64,000 nucleotides of DNA from Brevibacillus porteri. Its GTDB lineage: Bacteria > Bacillota > Bacilli > Brevibacillales > Brevibacillaceae. A program made the translations under genes and the position numbers. Shown here one piece after another: positions 15,035 to 26,643 of this stretch; the first letter of the stretch is position 1; each line of letters opens with the position of its first letter. The stretch is from the NCBI RefSeq assembly GCF_003013475.1, contig NZ_PXZO01000037.1, positions 1-64,000 on the forward strand. Reading direction: 5' to 3'. The notes under the pieces are model-generated. The model did not search any database, was not told where the DNA came from, and saw nothing but the letters and a program-made list of their open reading frames with translations.

Positions 15035-15861
15035 ACGTGCTCCACCAGCTCCTCTTGATGCAGGACAAACGGTAAATCAATCCCTTTGGAATGAAGTGCG
15101 TGTCGCAGTCGAACAGCAAATGGCACATCCAGTCCCACCTGTTTCAAACGATCTACCTCATTAAACACTTCACTCGGCGTACCTTCCATCAGGACTTCAC
15201 CAGCATTCATGACGATGACCTTATCCGAATAAATGGCTTCTTCCGGAAAATGGGTAATGTTAATGATCGTGAGTCCCTCGTCACGGTTCAGTTGACGAGC
15301 CAGATTCAGCACTTCCATTCTCCCTTGTGGATCAAGCATCGCTGTCGCTTCATCCAAGATGATGACAGAAGGACGCATCGCCATAATTCCGGCGATCGCC
15401 ACGCGTTGCTTTTGACCCCCAGACAGACGATGTGGTTGTGCCTGTAGATAAGACTCCATCCCTACAGAAACGAGCGCCTCATCAATACGATCGCGCATCT
15501 CTTTGGGGTCCACACCCATGTTTTCTAGGCCAAAGGCGACATCATCTTCCACAGTAGCCCCAACAATCTGATTGTCCGGGTTCTGAAAGACCATGCCAAC
15601 ATGTCGTCGGATCTCCCAAAGCAGCTCCCCATCTTTCGTATCCATTCCACTGATAAGTACTGTGCCACCTTCTGGAAGCAGCAAAGCATTCATCAGCTTT
15701 GCCATCGTTGATTTGCCGGAACCATTGTGACCCAATACGGATACAAAGGAACCTTTTTGAATGGTAAGGTCAACACCTTGTAATACCGGAACCCGTTGGC
15801 CATCCTCACCATCGTAGGTATAAGAAACATCTCGCAATGCCAGCAGGTTATCTTCATTCAT
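15010..15861 (-). CDS. ecfA1: ECF transporter ATPase EcfA1
   Basis: 283 residues. ABC ATPase with Walker A GHNGSGKST, Q-loop VFQNPDNQIVGATVEDDVAF, signature LSGGQKQRVA and Walker B VIILDEATAMLD. It is the first gene of the ecf-truA block and lies 167 nt downstream of rplQ. The ribosome site GGAGG lies rather far (13 nt) from the ATG. Confidence 0.95.
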   Translation of the reverse strand: MNEDNLLALRDVSYTYDGEDGQRVPVLQGVDLTIQKGSFVSVLGHNGSGKSTMAKLMNALLLPEGGTVLISGMDTKDGELLWEIRRHVGMVFQNPDNQIVGATVEDDVAFGLENMGVDPKEMRDRIDEALVSVGMESYLQAQPHRLSGGQKQRVAIAGIMAMRPSVIILDEATAMLDPQGRMEVLNLARQLNRDEGLTIINITHFPEEAIYSDKVIVMNAGEVLMEGTPSEVFNEVDRLKQVGLDVPFAVRLRHALHSKGIDLPFVLHQEELVEHVCKLLLTK

Positions 15862-16028
15862 GAGGCATTCACAACCTCCCCAGCCTTCACAGGGAACTGA
15901 CTAGCAGGATTTCGATGAGAAAGGAAAAAAGGGTTGAATCAGAGTCCAGCCTATGACCAGATCTGCCCCCACCCTTTTCGCGGTAATCTACAAGGCCGAA
16001 ACCTGAGTAAACGACCAGTTTACATGTA

Positions 16029-16388
16029 TTAAACGAATTCGATGTACGCCATTGGAGCAGCGTCGCCACGGCGAGGGCCGGTTTTCAGGATACGAGTGTA
16101 TCCACCGTTGCGCTCTTTGAAGCGAGGAGCGATTTCATCGAACAGTTTTTGAACAGCATCGCGGCCTTCAGCATTCGCAACTTCTTTGCGAACGAAAGCA
16201 GCAACTTGACGGCGAGCATGCAGATCGCCACGTTTCGCGAGCGTGATCATTTTTTCAGCGATTGGGCGCAGTTCTTTCGCCTTCATCTCTGTAGTTTCGA
16301 TGCGCTCGTTGATGATCAGGTCTGTTACCAAGTCGCGGAACAGCGCTTTACGAGCTGAGCTACGACGACCCAATTTACGTTGTGCCAT
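16029..16388 (-). CDS. rplQ: 50S ribosomal protein L17
   Basis: 119 residues, matching the bacterial L17 length, with the conserved opening [20 protein letters not shown] and basic patches for rRNA binding near the exit tunnel. AGGGAGG precedes the ATG. It follows rpoA by 56 nt as the last ribosomal gene of the alpha operon. A weak terminator-like pair (AAAAGGGT and ACCCTTTTTT) lies downstream. Confidence 0.96.
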   Translation of the reverse strand: MAQRKLGRRSSARKALFRDLVTDLIINERIETTEMKAKELRPIAEKMITLAKRGDLHARRQVAAFVRKEVANAEGRDAVQKLFDEIAPRFKERNGGYTRILKTGPRRGDAAPMAYIEFV

Positions 16389-16444
16389 GTGGTTTACCTC
16401 CCTCTTAATCGAGAGAACAAAAGTTTGCTTCTTGGTTTGCTATT

Positions 16445-17389
16445 CTAATCGTCGCTGCGCAGGGACAGGCCCAGTTCAGCTAACTTTTCTTGAACTTCTT
16501 CAAGAGATTTGCGCCCCAGATTGCGTACTTTCATCATGTCCTCTTCTGTCTTCTGCGTCAGCTCTTGCACGGTATTAATACCGGCACGCTTCAAGCAGTT
16601 GTAGGAACGAACGGAAAGATCGAGCTCTTCGATAGTCATCTCCAAGACTTTCTCTTTCTTGTCCTCTTCCTTCTCTACCATGATTTCTGCATCCTTCGCC
16701 TCGTCAGTCAGACCGACGAACAGGTTCAAGTGCTCCGTCATGATTTTTGCGCCGAGACTCACGGCTTCTTCCGGACTGATGCTACCGTTAGTCCAAACCT
16801 CAAGTGTTAACTTGTCATAGTTGGTCATTTGCCCTACACGGGTATTTTCCACTTGATAGTTAACGCGCTTGATTGGCGTGTAGATCGAATCAATCGGAAT
16901 CACACCAATAGGCAGATCCTCAGATTTGTTTCCGTCAGATTGAACATAACCACGACCACGTCCAGCTGTCATGCGGATATGCAGACGACCGCCATTGGCC
17001 AACGTTGCAATATGAAGATCAGGGTTTAAGACCTCCACATCACTGTCAGCACGGATATCTCCCGCTTTGACAACGCCTTCGCCTTCTGCATCGATCTCGA
17101 TTACTTTTTCTTCATCGGAATGGATCTTCAGCGCCAAGCCTTTGATGTTCAGGATGATCTCGGTTACATCTTCAACGACGCCTTCAATCGTGGAGAATTC
17201 GTGAAGAACCCCATCGATTTGAACAGTACGAACTGCCGCGCCTGGCAAGGACGAAAGAAGAATTCGTCTCAGCGAGTTGCCAAGGGTAGTTCCGTATCCG
17301 CGCTCTAGAGGTTCTACAACAAACTTTCCATACGAGTTGTCGTCGCTAACTTCCACAACCTCGATTTTTGGTTTTTCTATTTCTATCAT
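16445..17389 (-). CDS. rpoA: RNA polymerase alpha subunit
   Basis: 314 residues. The N-terminal dimerisation domain ([24 protein letters not shown]) is followed by a charged linker ([14 protein letters not shown]) and the C-terminal DNA-binding domain with helix-hairpin-helix ([32 protein letters not shown]). It nucleates polymerase assembly and contacts UP elements and activators. It lies in the alpha operon between rpsK and rplQ. Confidence 0.97.
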   Translation of the reverse strand: MIEIEKPKIEVVEVSDDNSYGKFVVEPLERGYGTTLGNSLRRILLSSLPGAAVRTVQIDGVLHEFSTIEGVVEDVTEIILNIKGLALKIHSDEEKVIEIDAEGEGVVKAGDIRADSDVEVLNPDLHIATLANGGRLHIRMTAGRGRGYVQSDGNKSEDLPIGVIPIDSIYTPIKRVNYQVENTRVGQMTNYDKLTLEVWTNGSISPEEAVSLGAKIMTEHLNLFVGLTDEAKDAEIMVEKEEDKKEKVLEMTIEELDLSVRSYNCLKRAGINTVQELTQKTEEDMMKVRNLGRKSLEEVQEKLAELGLSLRSDD

Positions 17390-17545
17390 TAAACAAACCC
17401 TCCTTCAAAACGTCGAAATCCTGGGGTGGGCCGCATACGTGCCCACTCAGGAATTTCCCCGGCGGTTTACCGTTTGCGTGCATGACAAGCTATAAATCAG
17501 AATTTACCATTCTAGTATGGACATGTTCTGAACGATATAAACCAG

Positions 17546-17947
17546 TTACACGCGGCGACGTTTTGGTGGACGGCAACCGTTATGCGGAATTGGCGTCACG
17601 TCTTTAATCATGTTCACTTCAAGACCAGTAGCTTGCAGGGAACGGATCGCAGCTTCACGACCAGCACCTGGGCCTTTTACTGATACTTCAAGGGAACGCA
17701 TGCCGTGTTCCATTGCAACGCGTGCAGCCGCTTCAGCAGCCATTTGCGCAGCAAATGGAGTGCTTTTACGGGAGCCTTTGAAGCCGAGGGAACCAGCACT
17801 GGACCAAGAGATCGCGTTACCGTGTGGATCCGTGATAGTGACGATCGTATTGTTGAAAGTAGAACGGATGTGTGCTACGCCGACTTCAACATTCTTACGG
17901 TCACGACGACGGGTACGAGTTGCTGTAGCTTGTTTTCTTTTCGCCAT
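17546..17947 (-). CDS. rpsK: 30S ribosomal protein S11
   Basis: 133 residues, with the central [15 protein letters not shown] segment and the C-terminal [15 protein letters not shown] that lines the platform beside the E site. GGAGGG precedes the ATG. It follows rpsM by 16 nt in the alpha operon. Confidence 0.97.
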   Translation of the reverse strand: MAKRKQATATRTRRRDRKNVEVGVAHIRSTFNNTIVTITDPHGNAISWSSAGSLGFKGSRKSTPFAAQMAAEAAARVAMEHGMRSLEVSVKGPGAGREAAIRSLQATGLEVNMIKDVTPIPHNGCRPPKRRRV

Positions 17948-17963
17948 GTCAGATTACCCTCCT

Positions 17964-18332
17964 TTACTTCTTCTTGTTTGCTACTGTACGGCGTGGACCT
18001 TTACGCGTACGAGCATTTGTTTTAGAACGTTGACCGCGAACTGGAAGTCCACGACGATGACGGATGCCACGGAAGCAACCGATTTCCATCAGACGCTTGA
18101 TGTTGAGGGAGATCTCACGACGGAGGTCACCTTCCACCTTCACAGTTTTGTCGATGTACTCACGAAGTTTGTTTACTTCGTCTTCTGTCAGATCGCGAAC
18201 ACGAGTGTTAGCGTCTACGCCAGTAGAGGACAGAATTTTTTGAGACGTGGGGCGGCCAATACCAAAAATGTAGGTAAGAGCAACTTCAACGCGTTTTTCG
18301 CGCGGCAAGTCTACGCCTGCAATACGTGCCAT
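17964..18332 (-). CDS. rpsM: 30S ribosomal protein S13
   Basis: 122 residues: opening [20 protein letters not shown], helix-two-turn-helix middle, and basic tail [20 protein letters not shown] that contacts P-site tRNA. It sits at the head of the small subunit. AAGGAGG precedes the ATG. It is the gene after rpmJ. Confidence 0.97.
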   Translation of the reverse strand: MARIAGVDLPREKRVEVALTYIFGIGRPTSQKILSSTGVDANTRVRDLTEDEVNKLREYIDKTVKVEGDLRREISLNIKRLMEIGCFRGIRHRRGLPVRGQRSKTNARTRKGPRRTVANKKK

Positions 18333-18353
18333 GTGTCAAAAGCACCTCCTTGT

Positions 18354-18485
<132 letters not shown>

Positions 18486-18501
18486 CTAGGGGTTTTGCTT
18501 A

Positions 18502-18720
18502 CTATTTATAGCGGTACGTAATACGTCCGCGGGTTAAGTCGTACGGCGACAGTTCAACAGTTACTTTATCCCCCGGCAGGATACGGATAAAGTGCATGCG
18601 GATTTTTCCTGAGACGTGAGCGAGGACTTTATGTCCATTCTCTAATTCTACTCGAAACATAGCATTTGGCAAAGGTTCGATTACCGTACCTTCCACCTCA
18701 ATTACATCATCTTTTGCCAT
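18502..18720 (-). CDS. infA: Translation initiation factor IF-1
   Basis: 72 residues with the OB fold; [20 protein letters not shown] and [19 protein letters not shown] are family signatures. It binds the A site during initiation. AAAGGAGAG precedes the ATG. It lies between map and rpmJ. Confidence 0.97.
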   Translation of the reverse strand: MAKDDVIEVEGTVIEPLPNAMFRVELENGHKVLAHVSGKIRMHFIRILPGDKVTVELSPYDLTRGRITYRYK

Positions 18721-18774
18721 GGTAAACTCTCCTTTCTTCTGCTCTTCAGTCGGACCATGAGTTTTGCGAAATGA

Positions 18775-18842
18775 TCACACAACGAACTTATCGTCGACAC
18801 GTTGGACGACAATCCCGAAGCATTCGGAACTACCGTTTTTAT
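18775..18842 (-). pseudogene. Possible remnant of a KOW-domain RNA-binding gene
   Basis: In the 118-nt gap between map and infA, one frame encodes ECFGIVVQRVDDKFVV before a stop. This resembles the KOW motif of the small ribosomal-associated protein (ybzG-like) that Bacilli often encode exactly here. No start or the rest of the domain is present. The match is from memory and short, so it may be coincidence. Confidence 0.3.
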
Positions 18843-19585
18843 GTCCGTGTAAAAATCTCATAGCCATCTTCCGTAATCGCGATGGTGTGTTCAAAATGAG
18901 CACAAGTTTTCCGATCCACTGTTACTACCGTCCAATTGTCCTCCAATGTGCGGACATAACGTTCGCCGGCATTTACCATTGGCTCAATTGCCAACACCAT
19001 GCCCGGTTTTAACCGCGGTCCTCGATCAGGAGGGCCGTAGTTAGGAACCTGTGGATCTTCGTGCAAGTTTTGCCCGATCCCATGCCCCACATACTCGCGA
19101 ACGAGTGTGAAGTCGGCAGCTTCTGCATGAACCTGAATCGCATGAGAGATATCGGATAAGCGTCCACCCGGAACAGCTTTTTCAAGCCCCTTGTACAACG
19201 ACTCTTCCGTTACTCTGAGCAGCTTCTGGTTTTCTGTTGAAATCTTACCGACCGGATACGTCCAAGCGGAGTCGCCATGGTAACCCTGAAACTGGGCACC
19301 AATGTCGATACTGATAATGTCTCCTTCTTGCAACGCCCGTTTACCTGGGATCCCGTGTACGAGTTCTTCATTGACTGAAGCACAGATACTTCCTGGAAAG
19401 CCACCATAGCCTTTAAACGATGGAATTGCTCCCATGCTTCGAATAAAGGTCTCGGCAATTTCGTCTAGCTGCTTCGTCGTGACACCAGGCTTGATCGCCT
19501 TGGCCAGTTCTTGATGGGTGAGTGCGACGATACGACCAGCTTCGCGCATAACCTCAAGTTCTGCTTTCGACTTTAGGATAATCAT
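18839..19585 (-). CDS. map: Methionine aminopeptidase, type I
   Basis: 248 residues. It removes the initiator methionine from nascent proteins. The metal ligands are present in order: D in [16 protein letters not shown] (two Asp), H in [14 protein letters not shown] in AIEPMV and the final E in FEHTIAI. The ATG at 19585 is preferred over a TTG two codons upstream by family alignment. Its ribosome site is inside the end of adk. Confidence 0.96.
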   Translation of the reverse strand: MIILKSKAELEVMREAGRIVALTHQELAKAIKPGVTTKQLDEIAETFIRSMGAIPSFKGYGGFPGSICASVNEELVHGIPGKRALQEGDIISIDIGAQFQGYHGDSAWTYPVGKISTENQKLLRVTEESLYKGLEKAVPGGRLSDISHAIQVHAEAADFTLVREYVGHGIGQNLHEDPQVPNYGPPDRGPRLKPGMVLAIEPMVNAGERYVRTLEDNWTVVTVDRKTCAHFEHTIAITEDGYEIFTRT

Positions 19586-19591
19586 TCGCAA

Positions 19592-20293
<702 letters not shown>

Positions 20294-20296
20294 TCA

Positions 20297-21592
20297 TTAC
20301 TTGATAAACCCTTGGTAGTGGCGTTTGATCATTTGACTTTCAATCTGCTTCATTGTATCCAAGCATACCCCGACCACGATCAAGAGCGATGTACCGCCAA
20401 TGAAAATGGATTGCGGCAAGTTTGCAATACTACCGAAGAAGAATGGCAAAATGGCAATTGTCATAAGGAACAAGGCGCCCGCCAATGTTAACCGGTTTAA
20501 TGTACGAGTAATGAATACCTCAGTGTTTTTACCAGGTCGGATACCAGGAATGTAACCACCATTTTTTCTCATGTTTTCTGCCATTTGTACAGGGTTGATC
20601 TGTACGAATGTGTAGAAGTAGGTGAATCCGAGAATCAAGATAGCGTAGAGCGTCATTCCTAATGGTTTGTTGACTTGGAAGTTCTGATAAATCCAGTTAG
20701 CAAATCCTTGTCCAGATGCATCCACCCAGAACTGAGCAATCGTTGACGGGAACATTACCAGCGATACCGCAAAGATAACAGGAATAACACCAGCAGAGTT
20801 GATTTTCAGCGGAATGTGGGTAGATTGACCACCGTACATTTTGCGTCCAACCACTCGTTTCGCATATTGCACTGGAATCTTACGAAGACCTTGCTGCATA
20901 AAGATAACCCCGACAATAATGGCGAGGACCACCAATAGGATAAGCAGAACCTTGACGATGCTGAAAAAGATGTTTACAGATGGATCACCAAACATCGTGG
21001 TGTAAATCGTCGCAGCTGCATTAGGCAATCCAGCAACGATCCCGGCAACGATCAGGATCGAAATCCCGTTACCGATACCATTCTCCGTAATCTGTTCCCC
21101 CATCCACATCATGAATGCGGTCCCAGCTGTCAAAGTCAACGCAATGAGTGCATAGCTGCTAACCGACGTGTCGTTTAGCAAACCAGGCGCCATATTGTTG
21201 AATCCAATCGTCATCCCTACAGACTGAATCAAACCAAGGATGATGGTAGCGTAACGGGTAACGGTGGCAATCTTACGACGGCCAACTTCCCCTTCACGTG
21301 CCCATTGCGTAAGCTTAGGCACAACATCCATGGACATCAGCTGCATGATAATCGATGCCGTAATGTACGGCATGATACCCATGGCAAAAATCGAGAAGTT
21401 TTGCAGTGCTCCACCTGAGAAGGTGTTTAACAAGCCCAGTAGTTGGTTTGTATTCTGCTGAAACAACTCGACATTTACGTTAGGAACTGGCACAAAGCTT
21501 CCGATCCGGAAAACAACCAGCATCATGAGCGTAAAAAGGATCTTGCGACGAAGGTCGCTAATTTTAAAAATGTTAGTTAAGGACGCTAACAT
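20297..21592 (-). CDS. secY: Protein translocase channel subunit SecY
   Basis: 431 residues with about ten transmembrane helices. Family motifs are FRIGSFVPVPNV, FSGGALQNFSIFAMGIMPYI and the cytoplasmic loop with GQSTHIPLKINSAGVIPVIF. It forms the membrane channel with SecE (encoded at 49,032). The start overlaps the rplO stop as TAATG, so the two are coupled. Confidence 0.97.
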   Translation of the reverse strand: MLASLTNIFKISDLRRKILFTLMMLVVFRIGSFVPVPNVNVELFQQNTNQLLGLLNTFSGGALQNFSIFAMGIMPYITASIIMQLMSMDVVPKLTQWAREGEVGRRKIATVTRYATIILGLIQSVGMTIGFNNMAPGLLNDTSVSSYALIALTLTAGTAFMMWMGEQITENGIGNGISILIVAGIVAGLPNAAATIYTTMFGDPSVNIFFSIVKVLLILLVVLAIIVGVIFMQQGLRKIPVQYAKRVVGRKMYGGQSTHIPLKINSAGVIPVIFAVSLVMFPSTIAQFWVDASGQGFANWIYQNFQVNKPLGMTLYAILILGFTYFYTFVQINPVQMAENMRKNGGYIPGIRPGKNTEVFITRTLNRLTLAGALFLMTIAILPFFFGSIANLPQSIFIGGTSLLIVVGVCLDTMKQIESQMIKRHYQGFIK

Positions 21593-22032
21593 TAGATCAC
21601 CTCGGTTGTTCCACCGACTTGAGCGATCTTCTCAGCAGCTGCTCCGGAGAACTTGTGAGCTTTTACAGTCAGCTTCACAGTCAGTTCACCGTTAGCAAGA
21701 ACCTTAACACCGTCGCGCAGCGCGCTGATAACACCTGTTTCTTTCAACAGCTCAGGTGTTACTACAGTGCCCTCTTCGAAACGGTTCAGCGCGTCCAAGC
21801 TAACAATCGCAAATTCTTTGCGGCTGATGTTAGTGAAACCACGCTTAGGCAGACGACGGTACAATGGGTTTTGACCACCCTCGAATCCTGGGCGAACACC
21901 TCCGCCGGAACGAGCGTTTTGACCTTTGTGACCTTTACCAGCAGTTTTGCCAGTACCGCTACCAATACCGCGACCGATGCGCTTACGAGTGTGACGGGAT
22001 CCTTCTGCAGGTTGCAGTTCATGCAATTTCAT
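21592..22032 (-). CDS. rplO: 50S ribosomal protein L15
   Basis: 146 residues; opening [20 protein letters not shown] and the glycine-rich extension [20 protein letters not shown] that threads into 23S rRNA. The ATG at 22032, 6 nt after AGGAGGTG, is chosen over a GTG three codons upstream. Confidence 0.96.
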
Positions 22033-22065
22033 ACGTTGCACCTCCTAACTAATTGAGATGTTCAA

Positions 22066-22251
22066 TTAAGCTTCTACTTCTTTCACTTCAACCAAGTGCT
22101 TCACTTTGAAAACCATTCCACGGATTGCAGCGTTATCTTCCTTCACTACAGTGGAGTTGATTTTGCGAAGACCCAGAGCTTTTACAGTGTCTTGTTGGTC
22201 AACAGTGCGACCAATCAAGCTGCGTTTGAGGGTGATTTGCAATTTTGCCAT
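22066..22251 (-). CDS. rpmD: 50S ribosomal protein L30
   Basis: 61 residues: [20 protein letters not shown] and [12 protein letters not shown] are typical. The second ATG is used, because GGAGGG is 8 nt away from it, rather than the ATG two codons earlier. It lies between rpsE and rplO. Confidence 0.96.
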   Translation of the reverse strand: MAKLQITLKRSLIGRTVDQQDTVKALGLRKINSTVVKEDNAAIRGMVFKVKHLVEVKEVEA

Positions 22252-22267
22252 TTTCATTCCCTCCTTA

Positions 22268-22765
22268 TTAACCCAACAACTCGTCAACAGTCTTACCGCG
22301 CAGTTTCGCGACATCTTCCGCTGTTTTCAGACGGCCGAGGCCTTCCAGCGTAGCGTTGACCATGTTGATAGGATTGTTGGAACCAAGAGACTTACTCAAA
22401 ATATCGCCTACACCAGCCAGTTCGAGTACGGCACGAACAGGTCCACCAGCGATAACACCTGTACCAGGGGCAGCAGGCTTGATGAGAACCTTACCAGCGC
22501 CGAATTGGCACAGTACTTGGTGCGGAACAGTTGTTCCTCTCATCGGTACACGGATCAATTTTTTCTTAGCATCGTCAATCGCTTTGCGAATGGCGTCTGG
22601 AACTTCTTGAGCTTTACCCATACCAGCACCTACGTGGCCGTTACGGTCTCCCACAACAACCAAGGCGCTGAAGCTCATACGACGTCCACCTTTAACCGTT
22701 TTTGCTACACGGTTAACTGCGACTACTTTTTCTTCGAGCTCTAATTTGCTAGGGTCGATACGCAT
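22268..22765 (-). CDS. rpsE: 30S ribosomal protein S5
   Basis: 165 residues. The loop [18 protein letters not shown], where spectinomycin-resistance changes arise, looks unaltered. The C-terminal domain shows [20 protein letters not shown]. It sits near the decoding site and mRNA entry. GGAGGG precedes the ATG. Confidence 0.97.
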   Translation of the reverse strand: MRIDPSKLELEEKVVAVNRVAKTVKGGRRMSFSALVVVGDRNGHVGAGMGKAQEVPDAIRKAIDDAKKKLIRVPMRGTTVPHQVLCQFGAGKVLIKPAAPGTGVIAGGPVRAVLELAGVGDILSKSLGSNNPINMVNATLEGLGRLKTAEDVAKLRGKTVDELLG

Positions 22766-22783
22766 TCCTTACCCTCCTTGTTG

Positions 22784-23146
22784 TTAGAATTGCAGACCAG
22801 CTTCACGAGCTGCTTCTGCCAGTGCTTTAATACGTCCATGATAGATGTAACCACCGCGGTCAAAAATCACTTCAGTCGCACCTTTTTCTTGTGCACGCTT
22901 AGCGATCAGTGTGCCAACAGCTGTAGCAGCTTCCACGTTAGCGCCATTATTCAGGCCCAGCTCTTTATCCAAAGAAGATGCGGATACCAGTGTTACGCCA
23001 GTTGCATCGTCGATCAATTGAGCGTAGATGTGCTTAGAAGAACGGAATACGTTCAGACGCGGGCGAATGGTAGAACCAATCACGCGTTTGCGGATTCGCA
23101 GATGACGTTTTTTCCGAGCTTTGTTTTTATCAGCTTTCGTAAACAT
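22784..23146 (-). CDS. rplR: 50S ribosomal protein L18
   Basis: 120 residues. [20 protein letters not shown] and [20 protein letters not shown] are conserved 5S rRNA-binding segments. AGGAGG precedes the ATG. It lies between rplF and rpsE. Confidence 0.97.
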   Translation of the reverse strand: MFTKADKNKARKKRHLRIRKRVIGSTIRPRLNVFRSSKHIYAQLIDDATGVTLVSASSLDKELGLNNGANVEAATAVGTLIAKRAQEKGATEVIFDRGGYIYHGRIKALAEAAREAGLQF

Positions 23147-23178
23147 TAAGCGGCCTCCTTTCTCATGAAGCTAGAAGC

Positions 23179-23715
23179 TTATTTACCTTTTTTACCTTCT
23201 TTACGACGAACCACTTCATTGCTGTACTTGATACCTTTACCTTTGTATGGCTCAGGTTTGCGCAGGGAACGAATCTCAGCAGCAACTTGGCCTACACGCT
23301 CTTTGTTGATACCTTTAACAATCAGAGTCGTTTGGTTAGGTACATCGATTTCGATACCCGCTTCTGGAGTAACTTCCACTGGGTGGGAGAAACCAAGAGA
23401 GAGAGTAACACCGTTGCCAGACTTGGCAGCACGGTAACCTACACCGACCAGTTCCAGGGTACGAGTGAAGCCTTCAGATACGCCAGTTACCATGTTGGAT
23501 ACCAGCGCACGAGTCGTACCATGCAGGGAACGGTGAAGTTTGTTATCGCTTGGACGCTCTACTACTACTTCGTTTTCAGCGATGTTGATTTTGATATCTT
23601 CATGGAAGCTACGAACGAGTTGACCCTTAGGGCCTTTTACCGTCAGCTCAGTACCGTTCAGAGTGAGGGTAACGCCTGCAGGGACCACGATCGGTTTTCT
23701 ACCGACACGAGACAT
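23179..23715 (-). CDS. rplF: 50S ribosomal protein L6
   Basis: 178 residues with two related alpha/beta domains; [14 protein letters not shown] at the start and [12 protein letters not shown] near the end are diagnostic. It is located near the sarcin-ricin loop. The ATG at 23715, 6 nt after AGGAGGTG, is chosen over a GTG three codons upstream. Confidence 0.97.
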   Translation of the reverse strand: MSRVGRKPIVVPAGVTLTLNGTELTVKGPKGQLVRSFHEDIKINIAENEVVVERPSDNKLHRSLHGTTRALVSNMVTGVSEGFTRTLELVGVGYRAAKSGNGVTLSLGFSHPVEVTPEAGIEIDVPNQTTLIVKGINKERVGQVAAEIRSLRKPEPYKGKGIKYSNEVVRRKEGKKGK

Positions 23716-23750
23716 GTGGTGCACCTCCTGTGCTATTTACGATCTATTAA

Positions 23751-24149
23751 TTACCAAATGTATGCGAGAACCTCTCCACCAACATGTGCTTGACGAGCTT
23801 GCTTGTCAGTCATTACACCAGTGGATGTAGAGATGATCGCGCAACCGAGACCACCCAAAACCTTAGGTACTTCATTGTTCTTTGCATAAACACGAAGTCC
23901 TGGCTTGGAGATACGTTTCAGACCTGTGATGACGCGCTCGTTGCTCGCACCATATTTCAGGAATACGCGGATGATTCCTTGTTTGTTGTCTTCAACAAAC
24001 TCCGCATCGCGGATGAAGCCTTCTTCTTTCAGAATGCGCGCGATTTCCTTCTTGATGGTGGACGCCGGGATTTCCACTTTCTCGTGGCGAACCATGTTGG
24101 CGTTACGAATACGTGTCAACATATCTGCGATTGGATCAGTCATAACCAT
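23751..24149 (-). CDS. rpsH: 30S ribosomal protein S8
   Basis: 132 residues. [17 protein letters not shown] at the start and the C-terminal [17 protein letters not shown] rRNA-binding segment are clear. It is a primary binder of 16S helix 21 and in E. coli the spc operon autoregulator. The first ATG has 9-nt spacing from AGGAGG. Confidence 0.97.
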   Translation of the reverse strand: MVMTDPIADMLTRIRNANMVRHEKVEIPASTIKKEIARILKEEGFIRDAEFVEDNKQGIIRVFLKYGASNERVITGLKRISKPGLRVYAKNNEVPKVLGGLGCAIISTSTGVMTDKQARQAHVGGEVLAYIW

Positions 24150-24176
24150 GAGAGAAAACCTCCTTCCCGTTTCAAA

Positions 24177-24362
24177 TTACCAGCTTGCTTTTTTCACGCC
24201 TGGAATTTGACCTTTATAAGCAAGTTCACGGAAGCAAATACGGCAGAGTTTGAATTTGCGCAATACGGAGTGAGGACGTCCGCAACGCTCGCAACGAGTG
24301 TACGCGCGTACTGCAAACTTCGGCTGCCGCTGTTGCTTGATGATCATTGATTTCTTTGCCAC
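24177..24362 (-). CDS. rpsZ: 30S ribosomal protein S14, zinc type
   Basis: 61 residues, the short zinc-binding form of S14: CERCGRP and CRICF supply the four cysteines. It sits at the head of the small subunit. It lies between rplE and rpsH, the usual place of the type Z gene. Confidence 0.96.
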   Translation of the reverse strand: MAKKSMIIKQQRQPKFAVRAYTRCERCGRPHSVLRKFKLCRICFRELAYKGQIPGVKKASW

Positions 24363-24386
24363 ATTCTTCCCTCCTTACGAGTGGGT

Positions 24387-24929
24387 TTATTTACGGAATG
24401 GCATACCCATTTGAGTCAGCAACTCACGAGCTTCCTCATCCGTTTTCGCGGAAGTAACAATAACGATGTCCATACCACGAACTTTATCAATTTTATCGTA
24501 CTCGATCTCAGGGAAGATCAGTTGTTCCTTCAGACCGAGTGTGTAGTTACCGCGACCGTCAAAAGCCTTGGAAGAAATTCCACGGAAGTCACGAACACGC
24601 GGGAGAGATACGTTCATCAATTTGTCGAGGAAGTGGTACATACGCTCGCCGCGCAGAGTAACCTTTGCACCGATCGGCATACCTTCACGCAATTTGAAAC
24701 CCGCGATGGATTTCTTAGCCTTTGTTACTACAGGCTTTTGACCAGCGATGATTTGCAGGTCTTCAATTGCAGTATCCAAGGACTTAGCGTTAGCTACCGC
24801 TTCGCCTACACCCATATTGATGATGATCTTTTCTACTTTCGGCACTTGCATGATGGAAGTGTAGTTGAACTTGCTCATCAAGCCAGGCACGATTTCGCTC
24901 GTATACTTTTCTTTCAATCTTGTTGCCAT
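24387..24929 (-). CDS. rplE: 50S ribosomal protein L5
   Basis: 180 residues; [15 protein letters not shown] and [17 protein letters not shown] are family hallmarks. It binds 5S rRNA and contacts the P-site tRNA. AAGGAGG precedes the ATG. Confidence 0.97.
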   Translation of the reverse strand: MATRLKEKYTSEIVPGLMSKFNYTSIMQVPKVEKIIINMGVGEAVANAKSLDTAIEDLQIIAGQKPVVTKAKKSIAGFKLREGMPIGAKVTLRGERMYHFLDKLMNVSLPRVRDFRGISSKAFDGRGNYTLGLKEQLIFPEIEYDKIDKVRGMDIVIVTSAKTDEEARELLTQMGMPFRK

Positions 24930-24955
24930 CTAGGATATCCTCCTTTCCAACCTGA

Positions 24956-25270
24956 CTACTTGTCGAGTACTTCGCCAGACTTTTTCGCGTACCGAACTTT
25001 CTTGCCGCTATCCAATACTTTGTAACCGATGCGAGTAGCTTTTCCGGACTTCGGATCGATCAAAGATACGTTGGATACGTGAATAGCTGCTTCTTGAGTC
25101 ACAATGCCACCTTGCGGGTTAGCTTGGGACGGACGGCTGTGTTTCTTCACGAGGTTGATACCTTCAACCAGAACGCGTTCTTTCTTCGGATAAGCAGCGA
25201 GAACGCGACCTTTTTTGCCTTTATCTTTGCCCGCATTTACGATAACAGTGTCGCCTTTTTTAACGTGCAT
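24956..25270 (-). CDS. rplX: 50S ribosomal protein L24
   Basis: 104 residues with the KOW motif ([20 protein letters not shown]). It is an assembly initiator on 23S rRNA domain I. The ATG at 25270 fits AGGAGGTG spacing and family length better than the GTG four codons upstream. Confidence 0.96.
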   Translation of the reverse strand: MHVKKGDTVIVNAGKDKGKKGRVLAAYPKKERVLVEGINLVKKHSRPSQANPQGGIVTQEAAIHVSNVSLIDPKSGKATRIGYKVLDSGKKVRYAKKSGEVLDK

Positions 25271-25319
25271 CGCTTGGTGCACCTCCTATCGAACAAACTG
25301 CCTGAGTTTTGCCGTTCAA

Positions 25320-25688
25320 TTAGATAACCTCTGGAGCCAGAGAGATGATCTTCATGAAATCCTTATCGCGGAGCTCACGAGCCACAGGTCCAAAGATACG
25401 AGTACCACGAGGGGATTGATCGTCTTTGATAACTACAGCTGCATTCTCATCGAACTTGATGTAAGAACCATCGTTACGACGAACGCCACTTGCTGTGCGT
25501 ACTACAACCGCTTTAACTACTTGACCTTTCTTGACAACGCCGCCGGGTGTAGCGGATTTTACGGAGCACACGATAACATCCCCGATGTTCGCCGTTTTGC
25601 GACCGGAACCACCCAGAACCTTGATGCACATGAGTTCCTTAGCACCGGAGTTGTCAGCAACAGCCAATCTCGTTTGAGTTTGGATCAT
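25320..25688 (-). CDS. rplN: 50S ribosomal protein L14
   Basis: 122 residues; [20 protein letters not shown] and the [14 protein letters not shown] segment are typical. It forms inter-subunit bridges. AAGGAGG precedes the ATG. Confidence 0.97.
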   Translation of the reverse strand: MIQTQTRLAVADNSGAKELMCIKVLGGSGRKTANIGDVIVCSVKSATPGGVVKKGQVVKAVVVRTASGVRRNDGSYIKFDENAAVVIKDDQSPRGTRIFGPVARELRDKDFMKIISLAPEVI

Positions 25689-25730
25689 TTACTGTTCCTC
25701 CTTTCGGATTTATCTATCCGAAAATCTGAC

Positions 25731-25997
25731 TTATACGATTACTGCCTCTTCAACGATACGTACCATACGGAAACGCTTGTCTTTAGACAATGGACGAGTT
25801 TCCATGATTTCTACGATGTCGCCAACTTTTGCTGCGTTGTTCTCATCGTGAGCCTTGAACTTTTTGGAGAATTTCATGCGTTTACCGTACAATGGGTGTG
25901 TCTTGTAAGTTTCAACAAGAACAACAATGGTTTTATCCATCTTGTCGGAAACGACGCGACCTACAACGGTTCGACGCATATTGCGATCTGCGGTCAT
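25731..25997 (-). CDS. rpsQ: 30S ribosomal protein S17
   Basis: 88 residues, OB fold; [19 protein letters not shown] and HPLYGKRM are typical. It is a primary 16S rRNA binder. AAGGAGG precedes the ATG. Confidence 0.97.
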   Translation of the reverse strand: MTADRNMRRTVVGRVVSDKMDKTIVVLVETYKTHPLYGKRMKFSKKFKAHDENNAAKVGDIVEIMETRPLSKDKRFRMVRIVEEAVIV

Positions 25998-26019
25998 CGT
26001 TCAAACCTCCTTCCTATAA

Positions 26020-26217
26020 TTAGCCGATTCCCAATTCTCTCTGGCGCAGGACGGTTTTCGCACGAGCAATATCCTTACGCACTTGTTTGATACGAGATGT
26101 GGTTTCGAGTTGACCGGTAGCCAACTGGAAACGAAGGTTGAACAACTCTTCTTTCAAAGAAGTAACGTTTTGTTCGAGCTCGGCAGTGGTCAAATTACGG
26201 TACTCATTAGCCTTCAT
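26020..26217 (-). CDS. rpmC: 50S ribosomal protein L29
   Basis: 65 residues, all helical: [20 protein letters not shown] and [13 protein letters not shown]. It sits near the polypeptide exit, where trigger factor docks. The ATG overlaps the last 11 nt of rplP, so the two are translationally coupled. Confidence 0.96.
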   Translation of the reverse strand: MKANEYRNLTTAELEQNVTSLKEELFNLRFQLATGQLETTSRIKQVRKDIARAKTVLRQRELGIG

Positions 26218-26641
26218 GTGCGTCACCACCCACTTCTTCACGCTTCACGAACTTGCACTTGATAGGCAGTTTGTGCATAGCCAGACGCATAGCTTCGCGA
26301 GCGACTTCTTCAGGAACACCAGCAAGTTCAAACATGATCTTGCCTGGCTTCACTACCGCTACCCATTTCTCAGGAGAACCTTTACCGGAACCCATCCGTA
26401 CTTCGAGCGGTTTTTGTGTAACTGGTTTGTCAGGGAAAATTTTAATCCAGACTTTACCACCACGTTTAATGTAACGGGTCATTGCAATACGGGCAGCCTC
26501 GATTTGACGGTTGGTTACCCAAGATGGTTCCATTGCTTGCAATCCGTATTCACCGAACGCAACAGTGGTACCGCCTTTTGCGTTACCTGCCATTTTCCCG
26601 CGGTGTTGTTTACGGTGTTTCACGCGTTTTGGCGTCAACAT
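26207..26641 (-). CDS. rplP: 50S ribosomal protein L16
   Basis: 144 residues; [19 protein letters not shown] and [12 protein letters not shown] are diagnostic. It helps position A-site tRNA. It begins 2 nt after rpsC ends and overlaps rpmC. Confidence 0.97.
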   Translation of the reverse strand: MLTPKRVKHRKQHRGKMAGNAKGGTTVAFGEYGLQAMEPSWVTNRQIEAARIAMTRYIKRGGKVWIKIFPDKPVTQKPLEVRMGSGKGSPEKWVAVVKPGKIMFELAGVPEEVAREAMRLAMHKLPIKCKFVKREEVGGDAHEG

Positions 26642-26643
26642 GA

